Part shown: piece by piece, positions 25,724 to 34,843 of the stretch
Layout of the letters: the number at the start of each line of letters is the position of its first letter
Numbering within the stretch: the first letter of the stretch is position 1
Source of the DNA: Methanolinea mesophila
GTDB taxonomy: Archaea > Halobacteriota > Methanomicrobia > Methanomicrobiales > Methanospirillaceae
Reading direction: 5' to 3'
Assembly (NCBI RefSeq): GCF_017873855.1
Contig: NZ_JAGGKR010000001.1
Span: 992,001 to 1,056,000 of the forward strand
DNA length: 64,000 bases
The notes under the pieces: generated by a model
Seen by the model: the letters and a program-made list of their open reading frames with translations, nothing else
Told to the model about the DNA's origin: nothing
Database searches by the model: none
Made by a program: the position numbers and the translations under genes

Positions 25724-26446
25724 ATGATCACCGTGCTGTTTGTCGATGACGAGCCCGCACTCCTGGACCTCTCCAGAATATTCTTGGAAAGGACGGGTGA
25801 AGTGAAGGTCGATACCTGCGGGACGGCAATCGAGGCCCTTAAACAGCTCACCGGGAGGCGGTACGATGCCATCATCTCGGATTACGATATGCCGGGAATG
25901 GATGGCCTGGATTTTCTGAAGAAGATCCGGAATTCGGGTGATACCACCCCCTTCATCATGTTCACCGGAAAGGGACAGGAACAGGTGATGATGGAATCGC
26001 TGCGGAACGGTGCCGATTTTTATATCCAGAAAGAGGGCTCTCCGAAACCCCAGTTCGCCCAGCTGGTGCATTACCTGAAGATCGCCGTGGTCCAGAGGAG
26101 GGCGCTCGAGGATCTTACTATTGCTCAGTACGCCCTGGAAAAGTCCCCAGTTTCGGCATTCATCATGGATGGATTCGGAAGGATACTCCAGAGCAACGAG
26201 CATTTCAGAAACTGCCTCGGATACGGGCCGGAACAGCTTCGCCTGAACGGGCTTTCGGACCTCGACCCCTGTTTCGAGGGCGAGGCGCTTGCCAGGTTCC
26301 TCGACCGCTTAAAAGAAGAGCGACACGTGGAGTGCTCCGTCTCGTTCAGGTCGAGGGCGGGCGGACAGGTTCCTTTCCTGATCCGATGCACTATCAAAGA
26401 ATTCGGGGACAAGACGGTTATTTTCGTGTATGCCCAGGAAGTATGA
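25724..26446 (+). CDS. Response regulator with REC and PAS domains
   Basis: 240 residues. REC domain 1-120 with acidic pocket Asp8/Asp9 (VLFVDDEP), phospho-acceptor Asp53 (ISDYDMPGMDGL), Thr81 (MFTGKG) and Lys103 (IQKEG). A PAS domain follows (about 130-238: QYALEKSPVSAFIMDGFGRI, LGYGPEQLRLNG). No kinase or DNA-binding domain, a layout common among Methanomicrobiales signalling proteins, where such proteins relay within larger phosphorelays. The cognate kinase is not in this window. The TATA box atttataatat lies ~30 bp upstream of the ATG, so the leader is very short. Confidence 0.87.
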   Translation: MITVLFVDDEPALLDLSRIFLERTGEVKVDTCGTAIEALKQLTGRRYDAIISDYDMPGMDGLDFLKKIRNSGDTTPFIMFTGKGQEQVMMESLRNGADFYIQKEGSPKPQFAQLVHYLKIAVVQRRALEDLTIAQYALEKSPVSAFIMDGFGRILQSNEHFRNCLGYGPEQLRLNGLSDLDPCFEGEALARFLDRLKEERHVECSVSFRSRAGGQVPFLIRCTIKEFGDKTVIFVYAQEV

Positions 26447-26751
26447 AGGTCCGGGGCCCCTCTTGGACGAGATGCACCGGAGAATAAATCGTTCCCTTCG
26501 TTTTTCGTTCATTGGTAAGGAATGGTACCGGTGAATGCTCCCGTAACACCCGGACCCGAGACTCATTACGACTGGAATCCCCCGGGCTATAGTCCCGGAA
26601 CCACACGGTTTCTCTTCTTGAATCGCATCCATGCAAGCAGGCAACCGTACCCGCGAACGCTCCTGTTATCTCCGGACCCGCACGGCGCCGACCTGTCCCG
26701 GGGGGACGCTGCCTCATGCTATATTAAAGGGTCCGTTCCAACTATGATCAG

Positions 26752-27300
26752 ATGCGCAACCGATTCGGCCCGGATGATGTGAACAAGTACAAGAAATTCA
26801 AGAAGGTTGACGGTGCGACCTACCGCAGGGTGAACCAGTTCCTGCGGAAACGCACCTATATCACCGCGAGGGAATGGGCGATCGCCCGGCTCTGCACCGA
26901 CTTCCGGACGCGGGGAGGGGCTGAAATGACATTCATTGGCCAGCATCTCCCCGAACTCGTCCCTTTCATGAAAGAGCCCTATACCCCCCAGGCGGTCAAC
27001 CAGGCGAGGAACTCTTTCAAGAAAAAGGTCTACAAATCGGGCGCTACTTTTTTCTACGGTGCGATGTGCGGGTTTTTCACCACCGACGAGCTCGACGACC
27101 TCCTCTTTGAGGCCTCCGAGGTCGCACGGTTCCTCCTCGAGGTGGAGCGGAGCACCCTCGATATCGACGAGGAGATTGATGTAGAGGACAGGATCACCGA
27201 GGTGATGAGGAGCGTGGGAGAGGCAGCAAAGACAATCCTCCGCACCCGGGTCAGGAAAGACGAGGAAGACGAATACGACGGGGAAGAGGTCGTGGAATGA
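26752..27300 (+). CDS. DUF5806-family protein
   Basis: 182 residues, conserved in methanogens and haloarchaea, function unknown. It is basic at first (VNKYKKFKKVDGATYRRVNQ, FLRKRTYITAREWAIARLCT), with an aromatic middle (YKSGATFFYGAMCGFFTTDE) and a long acidic C-terminal tail (KDEEDEYDGEEVVE). The basic N-terminal half could contact nucleic acid, but that is speculation. A TATA-like box (gctatattaaag, 26717-26728) lies ~25 bp ahead, implying a nearly leaderless mRNA. Its stop overlaps the mobB start by 4 bp (ATGA), so the two are translationally coupled. Confidence 0.75.
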   Translation: MRNRFGPDDVNKYKKFKKVDGATYRRVNQFLRKRTYITAREWAIARLCTDFRTRGGAEMTFIGQHLPELVPFMKEPYTPQAVNQARNSFKKKVYKSGATFFYGAMCGFFTTDELDDLLFEASEVARFLLEVERSTLDIDEEIDVEDRITEVMRSVGEAAKTILRTRVRKDEEDEYDGEEVVE

Positions 27301-28001
27301 GGGTTATCCACGTCGCCGGCCTGTCGGGATCCGGAAAGACCCGGTTCATCTCGCAGTTGGTACCCCCTCTTCGGGAACGCGGCCCTGTCGCAGTGGTCAA
27401 ACACCTGGGACACCACCAGTGGGACCTCCAGGAAGGAAAGGATACCACGGTATTCTTCGAATCCGGGGCGGTTTCGGTGGGGATAGACTCCCGTAAATCG
27501 GTAATGGTCATGGAAGAGCACGACCTGGAAACGGTGCTCGGAATGCTGGACCGTATCGGGATGGCGTTCGCGGTCATCGAGGGGTTCAAGCAAAAGCCCT
27601 TCCCGAAGATCGCAATCGGCGGGCTGCCGCATCCCGAAAATGTCCTGTTTGAGGACCCTCCGGTCGAACTGGTCCTTGACCACCTGGACATGTTCCCGGA
27701 ATTCCACGGAAGCTCCGCACCTGGGGTCAACCAGGTGGCCGGAAACGACCCGTTCACTCTGAAACTGGAAATCCCCGCGGGAGGCCCGGAATGGGATCCG
27801 GATGAATTCTCCCGGTCAGTCCTCGCCGGCATGGACCAGGACTACCCCGGCCTCCGCGGGTCCCTTGTCCGTTCCGGCCCGGGCGAAAAGAAGGTATCCC
27901 TTCAGATCTCGGCCCCCGACCCCCGGTCGGCATATTCGGCAATGAACAGGGTCTTGGAAAAAATGAGAGAAGCAATCCCATATTCCTCATCCACTGGATA
28001 A
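27297..28001 (+). CDS. mobB: Molybdopterin-guanine dinucleotide biosynthesis protein MobB
   Basis: GTP-binding adaptor for guanylation of the molybdenum/tungsten pterin cofactor, needed for formylmethanofuran and formate dehydrogenases. P-loop HVAGLSGSGKTRFISQLVPP (about residues 5-24), then VAVVKHLGHHQWDLQEGKDT (MobB-type KH...D), and the G-domain core VIEGFKQKPFPKIAIGG. It is 234 aa, longer than the minimal MobB (~165); the extra C-terminal ~75 residues (SLQISAPDPRSAYSAMNRVL) are of unknown function. Overlaps the upstream DUF5806 gene by 4 bp and lies 19 bp before the mutase gene. Confidence 0.85.
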   Translation: MRVIHVAGLSGSGKTRFISQLVPPLRERGPVAVVKHLGHHQWDLQEGKDTTVFFESGAVSVGIDSRKSVMVMEEHDLETVLGMLDRIGMAFAVIEGFKQKPFPKIAIGGLPHPENVLFEDPPVELVLDHLDMFPEFHGSSAPGVNQVAGNDPFTLKLEIPAGGPEWDPDEFSRSVLAGMDQDYPGLRGSLVRSGPGEKKVSLQISAPDPRSAYSAMNRVLEKMREAIPYSSSTG

Positions 28002-28020
28002 CGAAAGGACTGACCTGGCA

Positions 28021-29376
28021 ATGAGCGTAACAAAACTGGAAAAGAAACTCTTCGGCACCAACGGGGTGCGTGGAGTCACCGGCGTGGACATGACCCCGGA
28101 ACTTGCCCTGACCATCGGCATGGCATTCGGGTCGATGCGAAAAGGACGGATCGCGATCGGGAGAGACACGAGGACCTCGGGCCCGGCGCTTTCCAGCGCC
28201 GTGGCCGCAGGATTACTCGCCACCGGGTGCGACGTGGTGGACTGCGGGGTGCTCCCCACCCCGGCGCTGCAGTTCATCGTCCGGGAGAAATTCGCCGGGG
28301 GAGTGATGATCACCGCGTCTCATAACCCTCCCGAATACAACGGGATCAAGGTCATCGAACCGGATGGGACCGAGATGGGGGACGATGCGACCGTTGCGCT
28401 AGAACACCGGGTCTTCTCAAGGGACTTTGTGCTCGCCGACTGGGACGGGGTCGGGATGGAAGAGCGCGCACCCCGGGCGGTGGATGACTATATCCGGGCC
28501 ATTATCTCCCGTTTCAAACCCGGTATCGGGAAGGGGATCACCGTTGTGGTCGACCCGGGGTGCGGGGCGGCTGCGTGGACCACTGCGAAGATCCTCACCG
28601 GGCTCGGGTGCCGGGTGCTGACCATCAACGCACTCGAAGACGGCACGTTCCCGGGAAGGATGCCTGAGCCCTCCATCGAGGGGTTGTCCGGGCTCGCGGA
28701 CCTCGTCCGTTCGACCGGTGCCGCATTCGGGGTAGCCCATGACGGCGACGCCGACAGGGCGGTTTTTGTCGATGAAACCGGGACCTACGTGGAAGAGAAC
28801 AGGGAGTTCGCCCTGGTGGAACGGTACATCTGCGCCCGGTCGAAAGGAGCGGTGGTCACCCCGGTCAGTTCCTCGCTGCTGATAGAGACCGTCGCCAGGG
28901 AATCAGGCTGCACCACAGTCTATACCCCGGTCGGGAGCATCTATGTCGCCAGGACCATGATCGACCTCATCGCCGGGGGGACCCCGGTGGTGTTCGGCGG
29001 TGAAGGAAACGGGGGGCTGATCTTCCCGGACCACCAGTTCTGCCGGGACGGCGGGATGACCGCCGCGACCATGGTGGCCATCCTCGCAGGGGAAAAGCGG
29101 GCGCTTTCAGCCCTCGTCGCTGAGCTCCCTCCGTTCCACCTGATCAAGGACAAGCGCCGGGTGGATGACCCGGGATCCCTGGTGAAAAAGGTGCAGGAGG
29201 TATTTTCCAGGGATCGGCTCGACCTCACCGACGGGGTTCGCATCAACCGGGACCTGACCTGGGCCCTCGTCCGTCCCTCCGGCACCGAACCGCTCGTACG
29301 GGTGCTGGTCGAGTCGGAGGACCCGCAAAAGGCCGAGGCCCTGTACAAGGAAATCCTGACACTCTTCAAGAATTAG
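28021..29376 (+). CDS. glmM: Phosphoglucosamine mutase/phosphomannomutase (GlmM-type)
   Basis: Alpha-D-phosphohexomutase of 451 aa supplying sugar-1-phosphates for nucleotide sugars. Order of motifs: FGTNGVRGVTG at the N-terminus, the phosphoserine loop ITASHNPPEYNGIK (about residues 97-110), the metal loop AHDGDADRAVFVD (about 240-252), the sugar-specificity loop VFGGEGNGG and the phosphate-binding RPSGTEPLVRV near the C-terminus. The archaeal group acts on glucosamine-phosphate or mannose/glucose-phosphate; sequence alone does not settle which. Third gene of the DUF5806-mobB-glmM run. Confidence 0.9.
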   Translation: MSVTKLEKKLFGTNGVRGVTGVDMTPELALTIGMAFGSMRKGRIAIGRDTRTSGPALSSAVAAGLLATGCDVVDCGVLPTPALQFIVREKFAGGVMITASHNPPEYNGIKVIEPDGTEMGDDATVALEHRVFSRDFVLADWDGVGMEERAPRAVDDYIRAIISRFKPGIGKGITVVVDPGCGAAAWTTAKILTGLGCRVLTINALEDGTFPGRMPEPSIEGLSGLADLVRSTGAAFGVAHDGDADRAVFVDETGTYVEENREFALVERYICARSKGAVVTPVSSSLLIETVARESGCTTVYTPVGSIYVARTMIDLIAGGTPVVFGGEGNGGLIFPDHQFCRDGGMTAATMVAILAGEKRALSALVAELPPFHLIKDKRRVDDPGSLVKKVQEVFSRDRLDLTDGVRINRDLTWALVRPSGTEPLVRVLVESEDPQKAEALYKEILTLFKN

Positions 29377-29627
29377 GAGCCTTCCGGAAGCATCCCGTTA
29401 AAAACCACGTCCCTTTTCTTTTTTCGCCATAAAGGCCCTTTCATGACGATTTTTCGAACATTCCATGCACATGGCCGCCCGTATTGATAAACCATATAAT
29501 GCTATACCTTAACCTTCCCTGACCGGATAAGGCGTATCGGACCCTTCGTGCCTTTATCCGGGCGGCAACACCTGAAAGGAGCGAGTGGAAAAGAACTTAT
29601 AACCCGGTCAGGAATAGTCTCAAAGGG

Positions 29628-29942
29628 ATGAATCCGAACAAGGGAGGAGAGGGACCCCTGCATAAGACCATCGAAATACGGATCTCGGGCCGGGTGCAGA
29701 AGGTGGGGCTTCGAAACTGCATCCGGCGCATCGCCGCGAAACTGAACGTGCACGGCGAAGTGATGAACCTCCCTGACGGAACGGTGAGGGCCGTGGCGAG
29801 CGGAGACCCTATCCTTCTCGAGAAATTCCTGTCGATGATCTACGGATGCCCCCGTGCCCTGATCCGGGACGTCGAGGTCAGGGATCACGAGCCGGCCACC
29901 TACGACGATTTTATCATCCGGAGAGGGGGACTCCCGCCCTGA
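29628..29942 (+). CDS. Acylphosphatase-like protein
   Basis: 104 residues. Hydrolyses acyl phosphates in the classic family. The active-site signature GRVQKVGLRNCIRRIA corresponds to GRVQGVGFRxFxxxxA with the phosphate-binding Arg29; the second residue, Asn47, lies in GEVMNLPDGTVRA (G-x-V-x-N-x-x-D-G). Two signature positions deviate (Lys for Gly, Leu for Phe), so activity may be altered. TATA box acttataac (about 29594-29602) ~30 bp upstream of the ATG. It converges tail-to-tail with the orphan cas1 (1-bp gap). Confidence 0.82.
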   Translation: MNPNKGGEGPLHKTIEIRISGRVQKVGLRNCIRRIAAKLNVHGEVMNLPDGTVRAVASGDPILLEKFLSMIYGCPRALIRDVEVRDHEPATYDDFIIRRGGLPP

Positions 29943-29943
29943 C

Positions 29944-30870
29944 CTATTTTACAATGTAGAACTCGGACTTCTTTTGCAGGGCTTCGATGAGGACCATGAC
30001 CTGGGCGTCGATCATATCCTGGTCGATCGAGGCATGGAAGATCTGGGTCAGTCTGCGCCGCAGGCCATCCGAAATGTGGCACCGGGTCTCCCCGCATTCG
30101 AACTCCCACTCAGATAGCCCGTCCCTGATCAGGGCGAGGACCGGGCGGTCGATCATCTCCGACTTGAACGGATCCATTACGTCGTATACCAGTCCTTTCG
30201 GCCCCCGATGGAGGAACCCGTAGCCGGGATCGAGGTGGGCCCCCAGCACCGCCACCGCCGTATTCCCAAAGAGCATATTATACCCCACCGAGAGGATGGT
30301 GTTGACTACATCGAGATAAGGACTCCCGGTCCTCCTGCGGAACCCGAGACTCCCAGGCAGGGTACGGGAGAGGATCTCGTAGTACATGTCCGAGGTGAGA
30401 CGGTGCACCCTCCGGATCTCCTCCACCCTGACCAGGAACTCGAGCTCGTCCATCGTCTGGTGGAGGATTTGCAGCTCGCCCTCGTAGAGAAGATTCCCCC
30501 CCTGCATCCGTTCCAGCCGCTCGATCTCCAGGAGTCGGGCGCTCAGTGCACCCCTGGCGATCGCTACCGCGTAGCTGTGGCCGAACACCGAATGCTGTGC
30601 ATCGTGGACTTCCCTGTCGAGAGTTCCCCCGAACGGTCGCGTTATCCCCAGCGGTTCGCCGTCTGCGGCAAAAAATGAGATATACGCCCCTTCCCTGAGG
30701 AGGCGGGAGACCGCAGAGGTGTGAAGTGAATGCCCTCCCATTACCATGAGGTGCTTCACCTTCGCGAGAGGAATCTCCTCCGACCTGCCGTCCTGCTGGA
30801 CCACCAGGGTACTGCCGGTGGCGCGAATATGAGCCCCGAAACCACTTACACAATACCAGGGAACCTGCAC
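29944..30870 (-). CDS. cas1: Orphan Cas1-like integrase (no CRISPR-Cas context)
   Basis: 308 residues with the Cas1 two-domain plan. The N-terminal beta domain (1-85) contains the strand LAKVKHLMVMGGHSLHTSAV. The helical domain has Glu165 (DMYYEILSR), the Cas1 signature FRRRTGSPYLDVVNTILSVG with YNMLFG, His221 (DPGYGFLHRG) and Asp230 (LVYDVMDPFK), the three metal ligands. The usual DLMEpFR Glu is Asp233, and the H-D loop is about four residues shorter than usual. Start GTG at 30870. There is no Cas2, other cas gene, array, PolB or HNH gene in the 64 kb. Cas1-solo proteins are known in Methanomicrobiales; their role is not established. Confidence 0.88.
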   Translation of the reverse strand: MQVPWYCVSGFGAHIRATGSTLVVQQDGRSEEIPLAKVKHLMVMGGHSLHTSAVSRLLREGAYISFFAADGEPLGITRPFGGTLDREVHDAQHSVFGHSYAVAIARGALSARLLEIERLERMQGGNLLYEGELQILHQTMDELEFLVRVEEIRRVHRLTSDMYYEILSRTLPGSLGFRRRTGSPYLDVVNTILSVGYNMLFGNTAVAVLGAHLDPGYGFLHRGPKGLVYDVMDPFKSEMIDRPVLALIRDGLSEWEFECGETRCHISDGLRRRLTQIFHASIDQDMIDAQVMVLIEALQKKSEFYIVK

Positions 30871-31264
30871 GGACCACTACCCGGGTCATCCCGGGGGACA
30901 ACCCTTTGGTAAGATATTTGCCCCATGTATCTACATCAATTCATCGATTGGAAGCCGAATCATAGAATATGTCCCAGGGAGAGCCGCTTAAGGAATTACC
31001 GGGCGGGGCGGACAGATCGCGGGCCCCGTGTTCTCGCGGGGTTTCCCCTGACACGTCATGCTCCATAGGAACTTCGAGGGTTAATGCGCGGAATATTCGG
31101 GATTACCTGCGTGGAGCGGGACACGCCAGGGGGATCCCGGGTGCCACTGCCATGCCATGTCATAGCATTTTTGGCCCCCGGGGGCCTAATATCTGGTATC
31201 CCTGCACGGGAGTCCCCGCTCACGGGATCCCCGTGACCGATACTCTGTGGTACCGGGAGATTGA
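30871..31264. other. Intergenic, divergent promoter region of cas1 and the ligase operon
   Basis: About 390 bp between divergent genes. A small inverted motif (gggatcccgggtgcc) occurs near 31130-31144. No gene, RNA or repeat copy recognised. Confidence 0.35.
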
Positions 31265-32560
31265 ATGACCATGTTCTGGAATGAGAAGATAGAGACCATG
31301 CCGCCCGCGGAACTCGCGGCGCTCCAGCTGGACCGTTTGAAACAGACCCTCCTGCAGGTGCAGAATGTTGAATTCTATCGGATTAAATTGAAAGAGGCGG
31401 GAATCCGGCCCGGGGATATCAGGACCCTGGACGACGTGCAGAAACTCCCCTTCACCGTGAAGCAGGATCTCCGCAACGGGTATCCCTTCGGGTTTTTCGC
31501 GGTCCCCCTGCAGAAAGTGGTGCGGATCCACACCACCTCCGGCACCACCGGGAAACCTACGGTGGTGGGATACACCTGTAACGACCTCGAGACATGGGCG
31601 GACTTAATCGCCCGGAATCTTACCATGGTAGGCCTTACCGACCGGGATATCTTCCAGAACATGGTCAACTACGGAATGTTCACCGGCGGTCTGGGGTTCC
31701 ATTACGGGGCGGAAAAGGTCGGGATGACGGTGATCCCGAGCGCCACGGGCAATACCAGGAGGCAGATCGAGATGATCCAGGACTTCGGGGTGACCGCGAT
31801 CCACTGCACCCCCAGTTATGCCATGCACCTCGCCGAAGTGGCTGAAGAGATGAACGCCCCGCTGGAGAGCCTGAAGACCGGCCTTTTCGGGGCAGAGCCC
31901 TGGTCGAACTCCATGAGAAAGGAGCTCGAGTCTAAGCTCGGGGTCACCGCCTACGACTCGTACGGGCTCTCCGAGCTCTTCGGGCCGGGGGTTGCCTTCG
32001 AGTGCACGGAGCGGGACGGGTTGCATATCTGGCACGACTGCTACCTGGTGGAGATTATCAACCCGGTCACGGGCGAGGTGCTCGGTGACGGGGAGCGGGG
32101 GGAGCTGGTGGTCACCCCGCTCAAAAAGGAGGCCATGCCCCTGCTCCGTTACCGCACCGGGGACATTACCATGAAGTTCGAGGACGGGTGCCTCTGCCGG
32201 AGAGGCCAGAAGATCGCCAGGATCACCGGGCGGAGCGATGATATGCTGGTAATTCGGGGGATCAACGTGTTTCCCTCCCAGATCGAACACGTCCTGCTCC
32301 GGATTCCGGAGGTAGGCAATCAGTTTATGGTTTATGTAGACAGAATCAATCATCTGGACGAAATGACAATCGAGGTGGAGATTAACCGGAATTACTTCAG
32401 CGGAGAGCTTGCAGACCTGGCGCGGATCCAGAAGAAAGTGGTGAAGGAGCTCCGGGATACCCTCGAGCTCCGGACTACGGTAAAACTGGTCGAACCCGGA
32501 TCCCTGCCCCGGTTCGAGGGGAAAGCAAAGAGGGTCGTCGACCGCCGGGGGGAGATGTAG
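31265..32560 (+). CDS. paaK: Phenylacetate-CoA ligase-type AMP-forming ligase (copy 1)
   Basis: Activates aryl or aryl-acetic acids to CoA thioesters with ATP. 431 aa. The AMP-binding P-loop is HTTSGTTGKPTVVGYT (about residues 82-97), with YDSYGLSELFGPGVAFEC (adenine-binding), RYRTGDIT and the hinge ITGRSDDMLVIRGINVFPSQ, followed by the C-terminal lid ending FEGKAKRVVDRR. In archaea PaaK homologues salvage aryl acids for aromatic amino acid synthesis. First of three abutting genes; the second copy follows with no gap. Confidence 0.88.
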   Translation: MTMFWNEKIETMPPAELAALQLDRLKQTLLQVQNVEFYRIKLKEAGIRPGDIRTLDDVQKLPFTVKQDLRNGYPFGFFAVPLQKVVRIHTTSGTTGKPTVVGYTCNDLETWADLIARNLTMVGLTDRDIFQNMVNYGMFTGGLGFHYGAEKVGMTVIPSATGNTRRQIEMIQDFGVTAIHCTPSYAMHLAEVAEEMNAPLESLKTGLFGAEPWSNSMRKELESKLGVTAYDSYGLSELFGPGVAFECTERDGLHIWHDCYLVEIINPVTGEVLGDGERGELVVTPLKKEAMPLLRYRTGDITMKFEDGCLCRRGQKIARITGRSDDMLVIRGINVFPSQIEHVLLRIPEVGNQFMVYVDRINHLDEMTIEVEINRNYFSGELADLARIQKKVVKELRDTLELRTTVKLVEPGSLPRFEGKAKRVVDRRGEM

Positions 32561-33862
32561 GTGCACTTCTGGGATCCGCGGATCGAGGAGATGCCGCTCG
32601 AAGAACTCAGGAAGATGCAGTACCGCCTGTTAAAGACCCTTGTCTATCGGCTCTACAGTTTCTCTCCCTTCTACCACGAACGGATGCGGGAGCAGAAGGT
32701 GCACCCCGACGACATCCGCTCGCTCGGGGATATCGGGAAACTGCCCTATATGTACAAGCGAGACCTCCGGGACAACTACCCGGACCGGATCTTCACTGCA
32801 TCGCAGGACGACCTGGTCCGGTATCACGTCTCCTCGGGGACTACAGGAAAGCCGACGGTGGTGGGATACACCCAGGCGGACCTGAACAACTGGACCACTT
32901 CGCTTGCCCGGGGGCTCACGTCGTGCGGTCTCGGGAGGGGCGACGTGATCCAGGTGAGTTACGGGTACGGCCTCTTCACCGGCGGGCTCGGGCTCCACTA
33001 CGGGGCGGAACGGATCGGGGCGACCGTGCTCCCCACCAGCGTGGGGAACACCGAACGCCAGATCGAGCTGATGCAGGACCTGCACGCGACTGCGATAGCC
33101 TGCACCCCCTCTTACCTGCTCCATATGGGCGAAGTAGCGGAGAAGATGGGGGTTTCAATAAAGAACGATACGGATCTCCGGGCCGGGATCCTCGGTGCCG
33201 AACCGTGGTCGGCCACCATGAAGACCCGGATCGAGGAGGGGCTCGGGATCAAGGCCTACGACATCTACGGCACGAGCGAGCTCTCCGGTCCCATGTTCTG
33301 CGAGTGCTCGGCCCAGAAAGGGTTCCACGTATGGGGTGACCTCGCATACGTCGAGGTCCTCGACCCGGAGACCGGAGAACCGCTTCCTTCCGGGGAGAAG
33401 GGCGAGCTCGTGATCACCATGCTCCAGAAGGAGGCGCTCCCCATGATCCGGTACAAGATCGGGGATATAAGCTCGGTCGAGGACGAGGTCTGTCCCTGCG
33501 GGCGGACCCATCCCCGGGTGCAGCGGATCTCGGGCCGGGTCGACGATATGCTGATCATCCGGGGGATCAACGTCTTCCCCTCCCAGATCGAGCATGCCCT
33601 GATGAATATCCCGGAGGTCGGGGACCATTTCCAGATCGTGGTCGACCGGAAGGGAGCCCTCGACGAGATGCTCGTCCGGGTCGAGGTCTCGCCGGAAGCA
33701 TTCTCCGACAAGATCACCGACCTGATGAAGATAGGAAAGCTGGTCGAACACCGGCTCCGGAACTCCCTCAACGTAGCGGTGAATGTGGAACTGGTGGAAC
33801 CAGGCTCCCTGCCCCGCTTCGAGGGGAAAGCAAAGAGAGTGATTGACAGGAGGTCGCTCTGA
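32561..33862 (+). CDS. paaK: Phenylacetate-CoA ligase-type AMP-forming ligase (copy 2)
   Basis: 433 aa, starting at GTG immediately after the previous stop. All PaaK motifs are present: HVSSGTTGKPTVVGYT, YDIYGTSELSGPMFCECSAQ, RYKIGDIS, a second Cys-containing stretch CPCGRTHPRVQRISGRVDDM, LIIRGINVFPSQIEH and the end FEGKAKRVIDRR. By eye about half the residues are identical to copy 1, so a tandem duplication with divergence, possibly for a different acid. Followed directly by the ACT-domain gene. Confidence 0.88.
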   Translation: MHFWDPRIEEMPLEELRKMQYRLLKTLVYRLYSFSPFYHERMREQKVHPDDIRSLGDIGKLPYMYKRDLRDNYPDRIFTASQDDLVRYHVSSGTTGKPTVVGYTQADLNNWTTSLARGLTSCGLGRGDVIQVSYGYGLFTGGLGLHYGAERIGATVLPTSVGNTERQIELMQDLHATAIACTPSYLLHMGEVAEKMGVSIKNDTDLRAGILGAEPWSATMKTRIEEGLGIKAYDIYGTSELSGPMFCECSAQKGFHVWGDLAYVEVLDPETGEPLPSGEKGELVITMLQKEALPMIRYKIGDISSVEDEVCPCGRTHPRVQRISGRVDDMLIIRGINVFPSQIEHALMNIPEVGDHFQIVVDRKGALDEMLVRVEVSPEAFSDKITDLMKIGKLVEHRLRNSLNVAVNVELVEPGSLPRFEGKAKRVIDRRSL

Positions 33863-34297
33863 ATGGACGAATCACAGTTTATCATAAAACAGATCTCGGT
33901 GTTCTCCGAGAACAGGCCCGGGAGGCTGGCGGCCATCGCCCATGCCCTTGAAGAGGAAAAGATCAATATCCTGGCGTTTTCCATCGCCGAAGCGAACGGG
34001 TTCGGGGTAGTACGAGCCCTTGTCGACTTTCCCCAGAAGGCCTACAAGAAGCTGACCGGGCTCGGGTTCAACGTGGCCTTCACCGATGTTATCGCGGTGA
34101 AGATGCGGGACGAACCGGGAGGACTCTACGAGATCGCCAACATGCTCGGAGAAGGGGCGATCAATATCGAATACTCCTACGCCTATAGCGGAAAGGACGG
34201 CGCGGTGCTGATCCTGCGGGTGGACGATGCGAAAAAGGCGATCACTTCCATCCTCTCCCGCGGGGGAACGCTCATTCCCAGTTCCACCTTCCAGTAA
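33863..34297 (+). CDS. Tandem ACT-domain protein, likely amino-acid sensor of the ligase operon
   Basis: 144 residues composed of two ACT domains: residues 6-70 (IKQISVFSENRPGRLAAIAH, ALEEEKINILAFSIAEANGF) and 75-140 (IAVKMRDEPGGLYEIANMLG, INIEYSYAYSGKDGAVLILR). The ATG at 33863 directly follows the TGA of paaK copy 2. ACT proteins of this size often accompany paaK in archaea and strict anaerobes and are thought to bind an aromatic amino acid and adjust the pathway. There is no DNA-binding domain. Confidence 0.85.
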   Translation: MDESQFIIKQISVFSENRPGRLAAIAHALEEEKINILAFSIAEANGFGVVRALVDFPQKAYKKLTGLGFNVAFTDVIAVKMRDEPGGLYEIANMLGEGAINIEYSYAYSGKDGAVLILRVDDAKKAITSILSRGGTLIPSSTFQ

Positions 34298-34843
34298 CCC
34301 GGTCCCGGTCCCATCACTTTTTCCACGGATTCCCTGTCTTCGACGACCTCCCCGGTCCTGACACCCGGACAAATCCGAACACCGGGCATGACCGGATGCA
34401 ATTGCTGGTTTCATGATGCATATCATCAATTTTTCAAAGACCCTACCGTCAGGTTCATTCACCGGTCATTCCCGCAACGCGTGCAGGTACAGGCACGCTC
34501 ATCCGGTTCACCGTGCGTGGGAGGTTCCCCACGGCATAAAGTACCTGCGGTCATCCGGATCGTCCCGTATCAGGGGCAAAAGGGCCTCCCGCATCAGGAT
34601 TCCCGGCTATATTCGCCGGTCGGGTGGTCTCCGGGAGGTTATTGGTGCCCGGACTTTCGTAGCTCTTGGATTTTTGCATTAATCTGATAATACGCAATAT
34701 CAGCCGAAGTTGACCAGTACACGAAGATATCGCGTCGGCGCCTGCCGCAGTGCCGGGGGCGAGGCCCCGAAGAACGTCACGTTGTACGGAAGTCAGAGCA
34801 ATACCCGGAAAAAAAAGAGAAAAGAAATTGGCTTGGAATAAGC
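34298..34843. other. Intergenic with palindromic repeat
   Basis: About 545 bp between convergent genes. Apart from the dispersed repeat at 34722-34795 there is no convincing gene. A short T-rich segment follows the ACT gene (34316-34323) and may terminate that operon. Confidence 0.45.
34722..34795 (+). repeat. Dispersed palindromic repeat, ATATCGCG subtype
   Basis: Reads gaagatatcgcgtcggcgcc, tgccgcagtgccgggggcga, ggccccgaagaacgtcac. Nearly the same string occurs at 49908-49985 (aaatatcgcgccgggggctg, ccgcagtggcgggggcgaag, cccccaagaacgtcac). Confidence 0.8.

Noticed and set aside
29944-30870. Casposon (Cas1 transposase element)
   Set aside because: No family-B DNA polymerase, HNH nuclease or terminal inverted repeats nearby; flanks are housekeeping genes.
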